From Podospora pseudoanserina (Eukaryota > Ascomycota > Sordariomycetes > Sordariales > Podosporaceae): 64,000 nt of DNA. Below, piece after piece: positions 32,958 to 44,113 of the stretch (positions are counted from its first letter, which is position 1; each line of letters starts with the position of its first letter). The stretch lies in NCBI RefSeq assembly GCF_035222485.1, contig NC_085920.1, forward strand, positions 7,302,001 through 7,366,000, in the 5' to 3' direction. The position numbers and the translations under genes were made by a program. The notes below the pieces were generated by a model that saw only the letters and a program-made list of their open reading frames with translations, searched no databases and was not told where the DNA came from.

Positions 32958-35900
32958 TCAATCCTCCTGATACGAAATCTTCCTCATCTCACCCAACCTC
33001 TGCCTGGCCGCAGACAGCGCATTCTCCAGCTGAAGAATCTCGACCTATATAATTCATCATGTTAGCCACCCGCCTCATCACCATGTCCCCCGCGCCTTTA
33101 AAGGGAGGAAAAAACATACCTGCTGCTCCATCTCCCGAACCTTAAACTCATGGCTCCCCAGCTTGCTATAATCAATCTGCTCATTCTCCATCCCGTTCCT
33201 CTCCTTGATGATGGCCTGCACCTGCCTCACCAACGCTCTGCAGGCCGCACCGACAGCCTTGCTCGCCTGCTCGAGGCTCTCCTGGCTCTTGCTCATGAAG
33301 CCAGCCTTGACTCTGCTGGCCGCCACCAGCTGCGCCGTCGAGGCGGCCACGTCATTGGAGGCAACAATCAGCTGCTCGGGGGTGTTCCTGTTGGAAATGA
33401 CACCGTCGGCCGTCTCAATGAGGGTGTTGGTCGAGGTGGCCACCGCCTTGGCAGCAGAGATCAAACCCTCGGTCCAGCGGTTGTTCTTCTTGTAGAAGGC
33501 CGTCTTGGATGAGGAGCCCCTGCCGGCTTGGACGATTTCCTGTTGGGTGGCGGTGGCAGCCTTGATGAGCTGGGCGATGGCGGTGGTGATGGCCATGGCG
33601 GCGTCGAGAATAGAGTCGTGGACGCTGAGCTCGTAGGTGGAATACCCGTCGCGAGGCTTGTTCTTGAGCTTCTGGAGACGTGCCACAGCAGCAGCAATGG
33701 CGTCAGCCGCACGGTTGAGTTCCTGGTCGACCATCTCGCCGAGGTCTCCCTTGTTGGCAAGCTTGCCGAAGCCGGGAGCGAAGCCCTCGACGGACTTGTT
33801 GAGCCTCTGCAGGTTCATCTGGACTTCGTTGTTGCTGTTGATGACGACGTCTGTCTTCTGAAGGGGGTCCATCCCCTCCAGACGGAAGCTCAACAGGCTG
33901 CGGAAGAACTTGACCGTGGAGTGAGCCGACTGCCGGGCACCGTTGGCAAGGGCATCGGCCTTCTTCTCATCGGTGGCCAGACGCATGAGACCCTTGGAGT
34001 TGCTGCAGACATCGGCAACGGCACCCGCGAAGACGTTGAGGTTCTTGATCAGCTCGGCGTGAGTGCTGTTGGGACCGTCGGCGATGAAGTTGTTGAAAGA
34101 GGTGGCGAACTCGGTGGCGCTGGCGGAAGCCTTCTCGATCTGTGACAACACGTATGACGGCGAGGCATTCTGGTTACCGGCCTGCATGGTCGAGTCGAGC
34201 TCGTAAATGGCATCATCCACACGCCGGACGCCGGCCTGAAGAACCGAGTCAATAATCTCGTTGATCTTGTCAAGCTGGGCCAGGATGATGGCGTCGAGCT
34301 GGCCGTCAAGAGCCTGGTCCGACACACCCTGGTTGTTCTTCAGCTCGTTGAGCTCAATCAGCGTCTGATCCATGCCGGCCTTGTACACCTCCAGCTCCTC
34401 CTCCTTCTCGCGGAGGAGCATCTCCAAGTCGGAACTCCCCTCCCTAAGCTTGGCCTGGGCATCCTCAAGAGCCCGCGTCTTGTTGCCCAGGGCCTCCTCG
34501 AGATCGGCCATCTCGCGGTTGTACTTGGAGAGCATGGTGGAGAGCTCATTGCCCTTGCTGCGCTCCAGATTGTCCGCACGGTCGAGAGCCATGCGCAGCT
34601 CACGCTTGAGCTTCTCGACCTCGTCCTTATTGGAACCCGTCAGCCTGTCCTTCTCGTGAAGAGCTCTGTCACGCTCGCGAATCATGTCCGCGAGCTCGAG
34701 GTTCTTCGTCTTGATCTCGCGCTCCAGCTTCTCGCGCCTGTCGATCGCCTCCTGGGCCGAGGCGGCCTTGAGCTGAACAGCCTTGAATTTCTGAAGAAGA
34801 TCGAGGTGTTCGTGACGAAGCTGGGAGTAGAGCTTGGCGAGAGCCTCGTACTTTGACCTCCAAGTGTTGACCTGCTCCTGCAACGACCTGATCTGGTCGT
34901 CTCTGCTGGCGAGCTGCTGCCCAAAGTTGCCCTGGATTGTGGCCAGCTCGCCCTCGAGGGCCTTGACCCGCTGATCGTACTGCTGAAGCATGAGCTGATC
35001 ACGCTCGTACTGGGCACGGGCGTTCAGGTTCTCTTGTTCCAGTTCCGCCAGCCGGCCCTGCGTCTGCCACTGCGCCTGCTGATTTCTCAGAGCCTCCTGT
35101 TCCCGCTGCTGCTGTTCCATCAGCCGCCGCTGCTGCTCCTCAAAGTCCCGTTGCGCCTGTAGCTGAGCCTGCTGTTGGGCATGAAGGGCCTGCTGCTGCT
35201 GGGCCTCCAACACGCGCTGCTGCTCCTCGTACTCGCGGTTCTGGCGATCAATCTCGCTCTTCCAGAACTCGTTCATCTGATCGGGCTCCTCGGACTTTGG
35301 TACCGGCGGCGGAGGAGTCGGCTGCTTCTCGATTTCTTGCTTGGGGCGGGCCGGCAACGCTGGCGCCGACTCATCCTCGGCGAGGAGGTTCGGTGGGTCT
35401 TGCGGAAGCTTCGGAATGGTGATGAGACTGGTGAGATAGCGAATATTGGAGCACTCGTAGTAGTACTTGACAAGGCGGTAGTGCTGAGCATTGTACCTCT
35501 CCCGAAGCGGCTCCAGGGCATCGTTGTCACCAGTGGCCGAGTGCATGGCCCGGAGCATGCTCGTGATGAACTTGTAGATACCATAACTCTCCGTGACGAG
35601 AGGCACAAGGGCCGAAATCCGGCATTCGTTCTGGCCAGTGGTTCGGAAGTGGGAGAAGATGAGCTTCTGGAACTGATCAATCTTGTCTTGCAGCGTCATG
35701 AGGTCGGTGATCGTCTCGTATCCCTCGTTCGGGTCGTTGATAGCCTTGAGACTGATATACTCCTCGTACTCGAACGTGCCGTTGAACTCTGGGTGTTGCT
35801 GGTGGAACGAAAGCTTCGCGAGCAAGTAGTAGACATATTCCTTGATCAGTGGGCCGTATCCGCGCATGCCCTCGCCCGACATGCCGCGGTTCAAGCTATC

Positions 35901-36170
35901 GATCCACGACCTGTTGTTCAGCGCCTCCCTGAGGGTGCTGGGGTGGCCTTCTTGGAGAACCTTGTGGACTGTGATAAGAGCCTTGAAGGTCTGGACCTCG
36001 TCGGCGAGGATGGGCTGGACCTTCAGACCAGCCCAGAAGGATTGGGAGGACTTGTGGTCCCAGGTGTAGACAATACAACTCCTAACATGCTTGCGCTTCG
36101 GTGCCGTCTCGTCGGGGCTCGTAGCTTTCTTGATGTTGATGGCGAGCTCGGCTTCGGACCTGGATGACAT
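32958..36170 (-). CDS. SLA2: SLA2/End4 endocytic adaptor
   Basis: Two exons on the minus strand, 36170-33120 and 33044-32958, giving 1045 residues; the 75-nt intron begins GTATGT and ends TATATAG and restores the family C-terminus KISYQED. Domains: N-terminal ANTH domain (about 10-280, with KRKHVRSCIVYTWDHKSSQS, which binds phosphoinositides and clathrin), a Pro-rich linker, a Gln/Glu-rich coiled coil (about 320-640, including runs such as EEQQRRLMEQQQREQEALR), and the C-terminal talin-like I/LWEQ (THATCH) actin-binding module (about 790-1010, AAMAITTAIAQLIKAATATQ). Sla2/HIP1R links clathrin-coated pits to cortical actin in endocytosis and hyphal polarity. It is the conserved right-hand neighbour of the mating-type locus in Sordariomycetes. 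Confidence 0.97.
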
Positions 36171-37215
36171 GATGGGTCAGTATGGGGGGGGGTGCTATGT
36201 TTTTATGTCCACATGTTGCAACAGTCAAACGGCGGGCAATGGGCGCGGCAAACTGCATGCGTGCGTCTTTGGGTGGGTGGGAAAAGGAAACACACTTTGT
36301 GTGATCAAGGCTGCGTATCGTGGCCATGCTGGGCAGCTATGGACGGGAGCGAGACAAGCGAGACAAGCGAGACAAGCGAGAACACGCTCACTCTGAATAC
36401 TTGCTTGCGCTTGCTTCAATGATATAACACGCCGGCACACGGATTGGTTTTCCAGGGAGAGCAAGCACACTCGGTTCAACATGCGACAGAGCCAGGCGCA
36501 ACTTCAGCGATGGCCAGCCCGGGTTCAGGAGGGCTCAGGGCCAAAACAAACTGGGAGATACGGAAATTGGAGGTAATTCCAGGGGAAAAGGGAGTTATTA
36601 GGTCGTGGAGCCCAGAGCTTGCCTCTCCCGTCGTCGTCAGCCTTCTTGGAAGTTGCATCTCTGATTGCCTTGCGCCCCAAACCGCTCCCCAACAGCTGCA
36701 GCCAATGATGGATGCCGTCTGGGGAGTCGGACCCAAGGACGGACCGGCGTGCGGGGCAGCAAGCAAGCATGTGTCAGCTGTCGCGAAATGAATCAGAGTG
36801 GGGACGCAGCTTCGAACCCCACCAGACAAGTGACGCCTGCCAGCTGATCCGACATGGGTTCCAGGCAGAGGGACATGCAGCTGGTGGTGGGAGCTGCTGC
36901 CTTCTGGTTGCCGCGCGCGCTGAAGCTCGTGTGGCTCGTCATCATCTTTGCCGGCCGTCACGAGGATAGGATACAGTTGGTCATAAGCTCATAAAGCATT
37001 TCAGACCTTAGTTCGTTCGTCCAAACTTCCTTTATGCCTCTTGACATTTTGCATTTCCCCTCCTAAATATCCAGACCAGACTTTCTCCGTTTTTTTTGTA
37101 CAGTAACCCCTTATCACCGACAACAGCGTGCTTGATAAACTACCCCACCCCCGCCTTGAGACCTTCGCCCCCCCCGGCCAAATCCGTCGACTGAAGCAAA
37201 CCGAGAATCGCAACG
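36171..37215. promoter_or_regulatory. Divergent SLA2/ATG3 promoter region
   Basis: About 1.05 kb between divergent start codons. A 9-nt tandem repeat (GAGACAAGC, 3.3 copies) lies at 36351-36381 on the SLA2 side. No protein-like frame is present; regulatory role is inferred from position. Confidence 0.5.
36351..36381. repeat. 9-nt tandem repeat
   Basis: GAGACAAGC repeated a little over three times without mismatch, in the SLA2-side promoter region. Confidence 0.85.
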
Positions 37216-38316
37216 ATGAACATCCTCTACTCGACCGTAAACAGCCTGCGGGATAGGTACACCCCCGCGAGCCACACGTCGACATTCCGCAAGACGGGCG
37301 AGATCACCCCTGAGGAGTTCATTGCAGCCGGCGACTATCTGGTGTACAAATTCCCGACCTGGTCGTGGTCGGATGCCGAAACCCCAGCCCAGCGCGTCAG
37401 CCAGCTGCCAGCAGGAAAGCAGTACTTGGTGACCCGTCATGTCCCGTGCAACCGCCGACTCGACTCGGACTTTGCGGGCGATGCTGGCCATGAGGAAGCC
37501 GTAGTAGAGGGCGGCAAGAGCAGCGCTGACGACGGCTGGCTCCGGACCGGCGGGTTGACCAGCTCGCAGCCGCTCAAGGTCAAAGAAGTGCGAACCGTGG
37601 ACGATGCTGGGAATGTTGGAGAGAGAGAAGTGATCGAGGACGACGATGATATTCCGGATATGGAAGATGATGAGGACGATGAGGCCATCATCCGTGATGC
37701 TTCGGCTGGCGGGCAGAACAGGTATGATGGGATACGGTCACGGGACTGCTACCAGATGATGCTCTCTCAATACCTTTTTGTGGCTAACCTTTGATTCGTT
37801 TCTGATAGTGGAAGACGCACATACTCGCTCTACATTGTCTACTCTCCATATTACCGGACGCCCCGCATGTATCTCTCAGGCTATCTTCCCAACGGCCAGC
37901 CCCTCCCACCCCATCTCATGATGGAGGATATCGTTGGAGACTACAAGGACAAAACCGTCACGCTCGAGAACTTCCCCTTCTTCGCCCATCAAGTCAAGAT
38001 GGCCAGCGTTCACCCGTGCAAGCACGCGCCCGTCATGAAGACACTTCTCGACAGAGCCGACGCGGCTCTCAAGCTGCGCAGAGAAAAGCAAAAGGCGGCA
38101 GCCGCCAAGGCAGGCAGCAGCGGTGGCGTTGGGTCTCTTGCTTCTCAGGTTAAGGACCTCAACCTCGGCTTGGGGGCTGAGAATGACGAGTGGGAGGAGA
38201 TCGATGCTGCCGACCAGGAGGTGGCCATCAGAGTTGACCAGTATCTGGTGGTTTTCTTGAAGTTCATCGCCAGTGTGACACCCGGCATCGAACATGACAA
38301 CACCATGGGGATTTAG
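37216..38316 (+). CDS. ATG3: Autophagy E2-like enzyme Atg3
   Basis: Two exons, 37216-37721 and 37809-38316, giving 337 residues; the 87-nt intron begins GTATGATG, ends CTGATAG and joins [20 protein letters not shown] correctly. The N-terminus [19 protein letters not shown] is the amphipathic helix that senses curved membranes. The E2 core contains [16 protein letters not shown] and [13 protein letters not shown] with the catalytic Cys at about residue 239. A long acidic flexible loop ([15 protein letters not shown]) precedes the core; WEEI at about 297 looks like the Atg8-interacting motif (WEDL in yeast). The end [10 protein letters not shown] is conserved. Atg3 transfers Atg8 from Atg7 to phosphatidylethanolamine on the growing autophagosome. 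Confidence 0.97.
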
Positions 38317-38846
38317 GAGTGTTCTTACACTTTATGGCTTTTTGTATTTGTTTCATGTGGCCCGTCATTCAGGAGGGGGGCGGGCGGTCTTATTCGTTAT
38401 CTCACGGAACCCTACATCATCTGTGGGGTGCATTTACTTGAGCAGGCACTTTCCTTTCGTGGGTAGATCAAATTACAGGAATGGTTTACGGTTTGGCTTA
38501 GGCGGCAGGAAACGGATGGAGTTACCTCTTGTTTTTGTTTTTAACTTGTTTTGTTTTATTAATTTTTTTTTTCGATTTATTTCTTTTTTAAATCATGGAC
38601 ATCAGACCTCAAAGACGGAGGACAGACACAGCTAGCTTAGCTTTTAATAGCTGCAGATTAACAGCAGATCCGCATCATGGCTTCATCATACACATCAGAC
38701 TCGTTGTGGGACGCAAATAGGTTTGTGATTTTTCAAGCAGGCTATGCAGCAGTCTATTTCCCAAAGACATGCCAGGGTATCAAGTTGTTATGCTCATGAT
38801 GTTTGTACATATCTTTCTTCGCTCTTCATCCGAAGCCCCCCTATTC
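38317..38846. other. Convergent 3' region of ATG3 and CWC24
   Basis: About 0.5 kb, T-rich at 38540-38600. No gene is supported. Confidence 0.6.
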
Positions 38847-39950
38847 CTACCCCTCCTCCTCCTCCTCCTCCTCACTGCTAACATCCTCCCCATTCTCAAT
38901 CGCCTCCCGCCTCCTCCTCGCCGCCCTCTCCTTCTTCTTCTCCAACAGCTTCTGCAGTTTCTTGGCCGCGTTAAATACCCCGTTCGTCCCGCTCCCACAG
39001 GCCGCACAGCTCGGGTCCTTTCGATACCGTTTCAACGCGCACCCCTCGCAGAAATAATGCCCACACCTCGTCACCACCGGGCTCTTGTAATCCCCCCTGC
39101 AGATGATACACACAAACGGGATCTTCTCCAGCATCGCCGCCTCCTCCTCGTCGTCGTCTCTTTCATCCTCACCCTGGTTGGGATCCTTGTTCGCCTTTCC
39201 TTCGGCAGAGGCAACCACCGTGCCCCCTATTACCTTCTTTCCCCTTGTGACGTTCTCCCACTCCCTGTCCAGCTGCCACCCGTGGGCGTAGTCTTCTCTA
39301 GCGTGGAGGAACTTGCAGTTGTCACCGAAGCCGCAGAAGCCGGTGTTTTTGTAGTCCTTGCACACGTCGGGCGCCATGTCTGTGATGGTGATGGTGCGGA
39401 TGTTGGTGGGGGCTTTGACGGGGCCTACTTTTCGGGAGGGGGCATCGGGATTCTTTTGGATGTACGAGGTTGCGTTGGCCAGGCCTTTGTAGGTTCCATC
39501 TGGCCCCGAGGTGGTGGAGGAGGAGGAGGGGGGTGGCATGGAGCGGGTGGAGCCGAGGAGGGATTTGGCGGAGAGACCTTTTTCTTCGTCGAACCAGTTT
39601 GTTTGTTTTGTGGCGTCACGCCTGGAGGAGTCGAGGGCGAGGGCGGAGGCGCGGTCGGTGGTGAAGATGGTGGCTTTAAGATCTTGCTCAGACTGGGGGT
39701 TCGCTCTGTCTCTGGAGGAGGCCGTGACCACGGCGGCGGTGTTGCGCTTGCGGCGCTTGATGCGCCGGCCGGATTCGTCCTCGGAGGAGGAGTAATCCGA
39801 GTCCGAGTCCGAGTCGGAGGCGGCGGGAGGGGGGGTTGCTGGTCTTTTGCGGAGGTTGGCTTTGGCTTTTGCGCCGCGCTTTTTGAAGATGGCTACGGGC
39901 GCGGCAGGGCCAGAAGCGGGGGCCTCTGTTGATGGTGTTGGGTCTGCCAT
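38847..39950 (-). CDS. CWC24: Pre-mRNA-splicing factor CWC24
   Basis: Single-exon minus-strand gene of 367 residues. The N-terminal half is disordered, with an acidic Ser/Asp stretch and basic KRRKRNTA that could serve as a nuclear signal. A CCCH zinc finger follows at about 195-224 (CKDYKNTGFCGFGDNCKFLH) and a C3HC4 RING finger at about 280-320 (FVCIICRGDYKSP, TRCGHYFCEGC, SCAAC). This CCCH-RING order is diagnostic of Cwc24/RNF113. Yeast Cwc24 joins the activated spliceosome and shields the 5' splice site before the first step. The tail is a Lys/Arg-rich helix ending in a Glu run. Given the short introns throughout this region, a general splicing role is expected. Confidence 0.96.
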   Translation of the reverse strand: MADPTPSTEAPASGPAAPVAIFKKRGAKAKANLRKRPATPPPAASDSDSDSDYSSSEDESGRRIKRRKRNTAAVVTASSRDRANPQSEQDLKATIFTTDRASALALDSSRRDATKQTNWFDEEKGLSAKSLLGSTRSMPPPSSSSTTSGPDGTYKGLANATSYIQKNPDAPSRKVGPVKAPTNIRTITITDMAPDVCKDYKNTGFCGFGDNCKFLHAREDYAHGWQLDREWENVTRGKKVIGGTVVASAEGKANKDPNQGEDERDDDEEEAAMLEKIPFVCIICRGDYKSPVVTRCGHYFCEGCALKRYRKDPSCAACGSGTNGVFNAAKKLQKLLEKKKERAARRRREAIENGEDVSSEEEEEEEG

Positions 39951-40285
39951 GATATCTTCTTGGGTGGGTTCAGAGGGAGAAAAGGGTGGCAGGAGGTTGT
40001 CAAATTGAAGTTGTGTTGTTCAAGGTGTGAAGCGCGAGGCAAAAGTATCATGGGCCGTTTGCTTTGGGATATCGATTTTGGGATTCCGATTACCTCATTA
40101 CAAACATGGCCCGAGCTTCGAAGGCTTCTAGAAGCTTGGCGGCCCCACCTCCGCAATGCTTACGAAAGCCAGCATGTTCCTCACCTTGCCTTCACCTCTG
40201 CAGCTCGCTCACCGTTCACCTTTGCGCCTCAGTCCTTGCTTCGAGATGTCAAAAACTTCGTGCATGAAGCATAAACACGAATCCC

Positions 40286-41190
40286 TGTCACCGGTGTGGG
40301 GCCAGACCACCCTTTCAGGCTCGAAATGGTGGAAAATGGGGGAAATCTGCTCACCGGTCGACGCATGTCAACGCATTTAATGCACGAGAGTGGCATTTCT
40401 CTTGACCGGTCGAGGCAATGTCACCCACCTGCATGGACCGGTCAAGAAAAAGGGCTGAGGGGGAAAGAGCTTGACATTGGGAGGGTGGTGTATGAGCTGT
40501 CATTGGAGTTGGGTACCGTTCCCGGGGCGAGCATGTTGCAGTTCAATTTGCCCCCCGTTTGGAGGAAGGCAACAGTAAGTTTGGGCAGCTTGCTTCGATG
40601 TCAAGTGTTATTCAGCGCGGGTTGCCGCTCAGGCGAACCACGTAGACTATGCGGTGCATGTTGGTTTGTATGTCAAGATATAGAGGCGTATACATTCCCT
40701 CTGTCTCGCAGTGGGTATTGATGACAGATAGGCATTATGTCTATCCAGCCCACGGGTGATCTTGATTCAGTCTTTGTGACATCCAAGTTGCCTCTTGCCC
40801 ACTCTTTCGTCAAGTTCCTTAGCCTTACACAAACACTTCCATATTCCTACTCATGCAGTTATTTCCCAACCGTCATAGAAGTCTCTCCCTGTCGTCTTGC
40901 CAGCCAAGTACCTAGGTAGAGACCACACCCAGATCTTGACCGGTCAATATAAACCAGCCTTATTTCTTGACCGGTCCATGCAATACCACCCTCCTTGATC
41001 CACATTAACCTATGCCAAAAAAACAAACAAGAGCCTGTTCACTCTATCATTTCTACCCCCAGACAGCCCTACAGCTTCACCGGTCGAAATATACATTCGC
41101 AATGTACATGCCCAAGAGAACCAAGTCCAATCACAGCTGCAGAGAATTGCAGTCGTGTCTCCACCCAAGAGCCCTACATGTTGACCGGTC
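40286..41190. repeat. Dispersed GACCGGTC palindrome cluster
   Basis: The 8-bp palindrome GACCGGTC occurs at 40404, 40436, 40938, 40969 and 41183, with near matches (ACCGGTC or ACCGGT) at 40287, 40353 and 41079. Several copies share flanks approximating TTGACCGGTCGATGCAATG followed by TCACC. The copies at 40404 and 40436 face each other as an inverted pair. Spacing is irregular, so this is a dispersed rather than tandem family. One perfect copy elsewhere, in the MFS coding region near 6843, looks like chance. Confidence 0.8.
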
Positions 41191-41762
41191 GATGCAATGT
41201 CACCACCCTGGAATGCACACCTGGGACAGCCAAGAGGAAGAGTCTCCTGTGGTAGAATAAGGCGTGAAGATGGCCGAGATGTCGGCAGGCAGGCAACCCC
41301 CCTCCTTTCTCCGGTACGTTTTTCAGGACAATCAAAACTGAAACCCAAGCGTGTGTTAGCCAGAATGTACACACCTACGCAGACCCAACAAGCCATCTAT
41401 CCGTCCTTGACCTGAGCATGCAAGGCAACCACTAAGGCACGCACCAGAAGACTCTCGCCAAGTTCTTCCCCATTCTCTCAGTGACAACAAAAGATCCATC
41501 TTCCTCACTTTGCCTATTCGGAAGAGCCCAAACCATCTCTAACGTAGTTCAAGCTACAAGCTTCAGCTCATTCTCACGGTGCGGAGCAAGAACAGACTTT
41601 GCAAGACACAACCGGGTGCCAACCTCATCTCGCCTCCCGGCGGCCGGCAGCATAACTGCAACCTCGATCGGATGCCACACCTACACAGGACTCCCCCAAA
41701 AAGCAAGAAAAACCAAGACGGATACTTTTTTGGCCGCCTGCCGCCTGTCGCCTTCCGCTGCC

Positions 41763-41790
41763 GTGTCAATGTGTGTCAATGTGTGTCAAC
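41763..41790. repeat. 10-nt tandem repeat
   Basis: TGTGTCAATG repeated nearly three times in gene-free DNA. Confidence 0.8.
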
Positions 41791-42109
41791 CTATCAAACA
41801 CCTCCCCAGGATCAACCTATCAAATAGCCAGAGCTTCAGCACAATGTCGAGAGGGCGAATAGCAGAGCTCGTCACACCGGCCTTGGGGGCCACCCGAGGT
41901 ACCCATCTTTCCAAAAGTACCCATAAGAAAGAAGCCAACACCGAGGGGGGTTGTGTGAAATATGGGTCAAGCTGAGAGAGTAAGTGCACAAGGTCGGCAG
42001 TTGGGCCGTGTGATGGGAATATATATATCACCACCGGCGCAACAAAAAGCTCGGGGTTTGTTCGACCAACCACTCTTCTGCTTTTCGAGGACATAAAAAA
42101 AAAGAAAGA

Positions 42110-42114
42110 TGTGT

Positions 42115-42151
<37 letters not shown>
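42110..42151. repeat. GT dinucleotide microsatellite
   Basis: About 20 GT units with a single interruption; likely polymorphic. Confidence 0.9.
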
Positions 42152-42152
<1 letters not shown>

Positions 42153-42487
42153 CTGTCTGTCTCTGTTGTCAATATCGTGAATCCCCCAGAAGGGTATCCA
42201 AGGTGTGCAGTTTCCCGCCCACTGCTCGGCACATCCATCCCACCGAGTCGACCTCTTCCTTTCAACCTTTTCTTTCCCTTCGGTGCATCTCTATCCCGGG
42301 ATGCGCTTTCCAAATACCCTACCCTACCCCAACATGATTTTTCTAAGGCGGTGTCGGAAGCAAAGCCGTGCAACATTTGAGGTCTGTTTCTGTCTTGACT
42401 GGTGCGGAAAAAGAGAAATAGGTTAGCTTTCAAGAACATGTGTAGGTGTGTCGTCTATGCACAACAAGCACCATTTCATTTTCATCG

Positions 42488-42524
<37 letters not shown>

Positions 42525-42525
42525 T
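42488..42525. repeat. AT dinucleotide microsatellite
   Basis: About 18 AT units with one G interruption, in the presumed 3' region of the Num1-like gene. Confidence 0.9.
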
Positions 42526-43647
42526 AAAATAAAATAAGTAAAAATCATCTCGCTCGTTTCAAAATACTTAATAAGAAACACACTTTCAAGAAAAAGAGAA
42601 CCAACAAACCCCCTCTCCCCCTTCCCTAAGAGATAGATATCTGACGAACAAACTGACAGAAAAAGCCACATCCCCATGACACCCACCTTATGAACCCCCT
42701 TGCGTCCACCCCAGCCCCAACCCACGACACCTTACCACACCAACAACTCTCCCAACCTCTCAACTGTTTTATTTTTTTTTCTTATTTTACTTTTTTTTTA
42801 CTTTTTTTTTTTCCTTCTCCTTCTTTCTCCGCTTTCTCCCGCCGCCGGTGAAGCGATGAGTAACCACGCAAATCAAGACGCTTACACACAACACAGAGGA
42901 GGGGTATCTTTCTTGACTGTTGATCATCATCAACACCAAAACACCAAGCATTTTCTCTCCCATTTTGCCCTTATCCCCCCCCCCCTTAACTTTTCCTCCC
43001 AAGGTTGGTTGTGATTCGGAAATACAGCAGAAAAGATAACTTTCGAACACCATGTTAACGCCTCCCGTGATTTCCCACCCAGGGCAAAAAAAAAAAAAGA
43101 CCCAATATCCCGAGAGTTTGTTGAGGGCTTTGTTGTTCCAGATTTTATAGATGAGGTGTGATCGAGTCGGGTAGGCGCAGCTTGGCGACTCTTCGGTGGT
43201 AGGTTGTTGGTTGACGCCGTTGCTAGCGTTAAATGTGACGACGGCGGCGACGAAGGTGGTAGTAATACAAGGGAAAAGAAGAAAAATGCCGGTTGATGAA
43301 AACAAAAGACTTTGACGAGAAAATTGTGTGGAAAATAATCATCAACGTCATCAAAGGCGAAATTTCCCAAGTAGTTTATGGCCCCGAGTCTGTATTCGTT
43401 ACACAACACGCAAGATGCTTTCTTTCTCTCCCCAATGCATTCAGACAACAGAAATGGTTTACTTTGTAGCGATCGACAAGAAGAGTAGGGTTAATGAAAT
43501 TTTGAGTACCCATGAAAAGAAATCCCGTCATGGCTTATTATTTCCAAGGAAAAGGAGACTCAGTTGTGAGTGTGTATAGTTTGCTTGTGTGGGTTTTTTT
43601 TCTTTCTTTTTTTCTTTTTTTGATTTTTTTTTGACGGCAGTCTGATT

Positions 43648-44079
43648 TTATGCCCGAGACCTGACGGTCCCGACCGGTGTTGGGGTTGAAGAAGGGCCCG
43701 TGTGCGAGTGAAAGCCTTGCCGCGAGTTACGGCCACGCTTTGAACTACTGGTCAAGGTGCCCACATCATGTTTGCCTGGTCAACTGTCAGCCCGACATGT
43801 CAAAGACATACCAAATCGAAATCCAACTCATCGACTTACCATCACAACACGCCCGAACATTCTCCAGCCGATCCGCTTCGCGATCTTGTTGCTCGATGAT
43901 CTGTCTGAGATCCTCCGCACTATCCTGCACTTCACTAGATTCATACATGCTCTGTGCGGTATCGCGCCCCGAAACACTTCTGCTCCTCAAGCTGCCAAAT
44001 GTCCCGCCCAAGACCTTGCTCTCTTTCCAGTATCCGCTGATGCGGCTCAGCGTTCCAGATGACCGCGCCGCTTGCGGTG

Positions 44080-44113
<34 letters not shown>

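Larger units (their letters stand above)
39951..43647. other. Gene-free interval with GACCGGTC array and microsatellites
   Basis: About 3.7 kb between the CWC24 start and the stop of the Num1-like gene. It carries the clustered GACCGGTC palindromes (40286-41190), a 10-nt tandem repeat at 41763-41790, a GT dinucleotide array at 42110-42151, an AT array at 42488-42525 and several T- or A-runs (42770-42812, 43087-43100, 43590-43636). Reading frames such as 41481-41975 have no convincing features. The right part probably contains the 3' UTR of the Num1-like gene. Confidence 0.5.

Noticed and set aside
35175-36167. 330-codon plus-strand frame, and others at 33528-34145
   Set aside because: Antisense shadow of the SLA2 ANTH and I/LWEQ coding sequence, which is strongly conserved on the minus strand.
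38769-39932. 387-codon plus-strand frame with Leu-rich and Gly-rich runs
   Set aside because: Antisense to CWC24; the runs are complements of its Glu, Ser and Pro codons.
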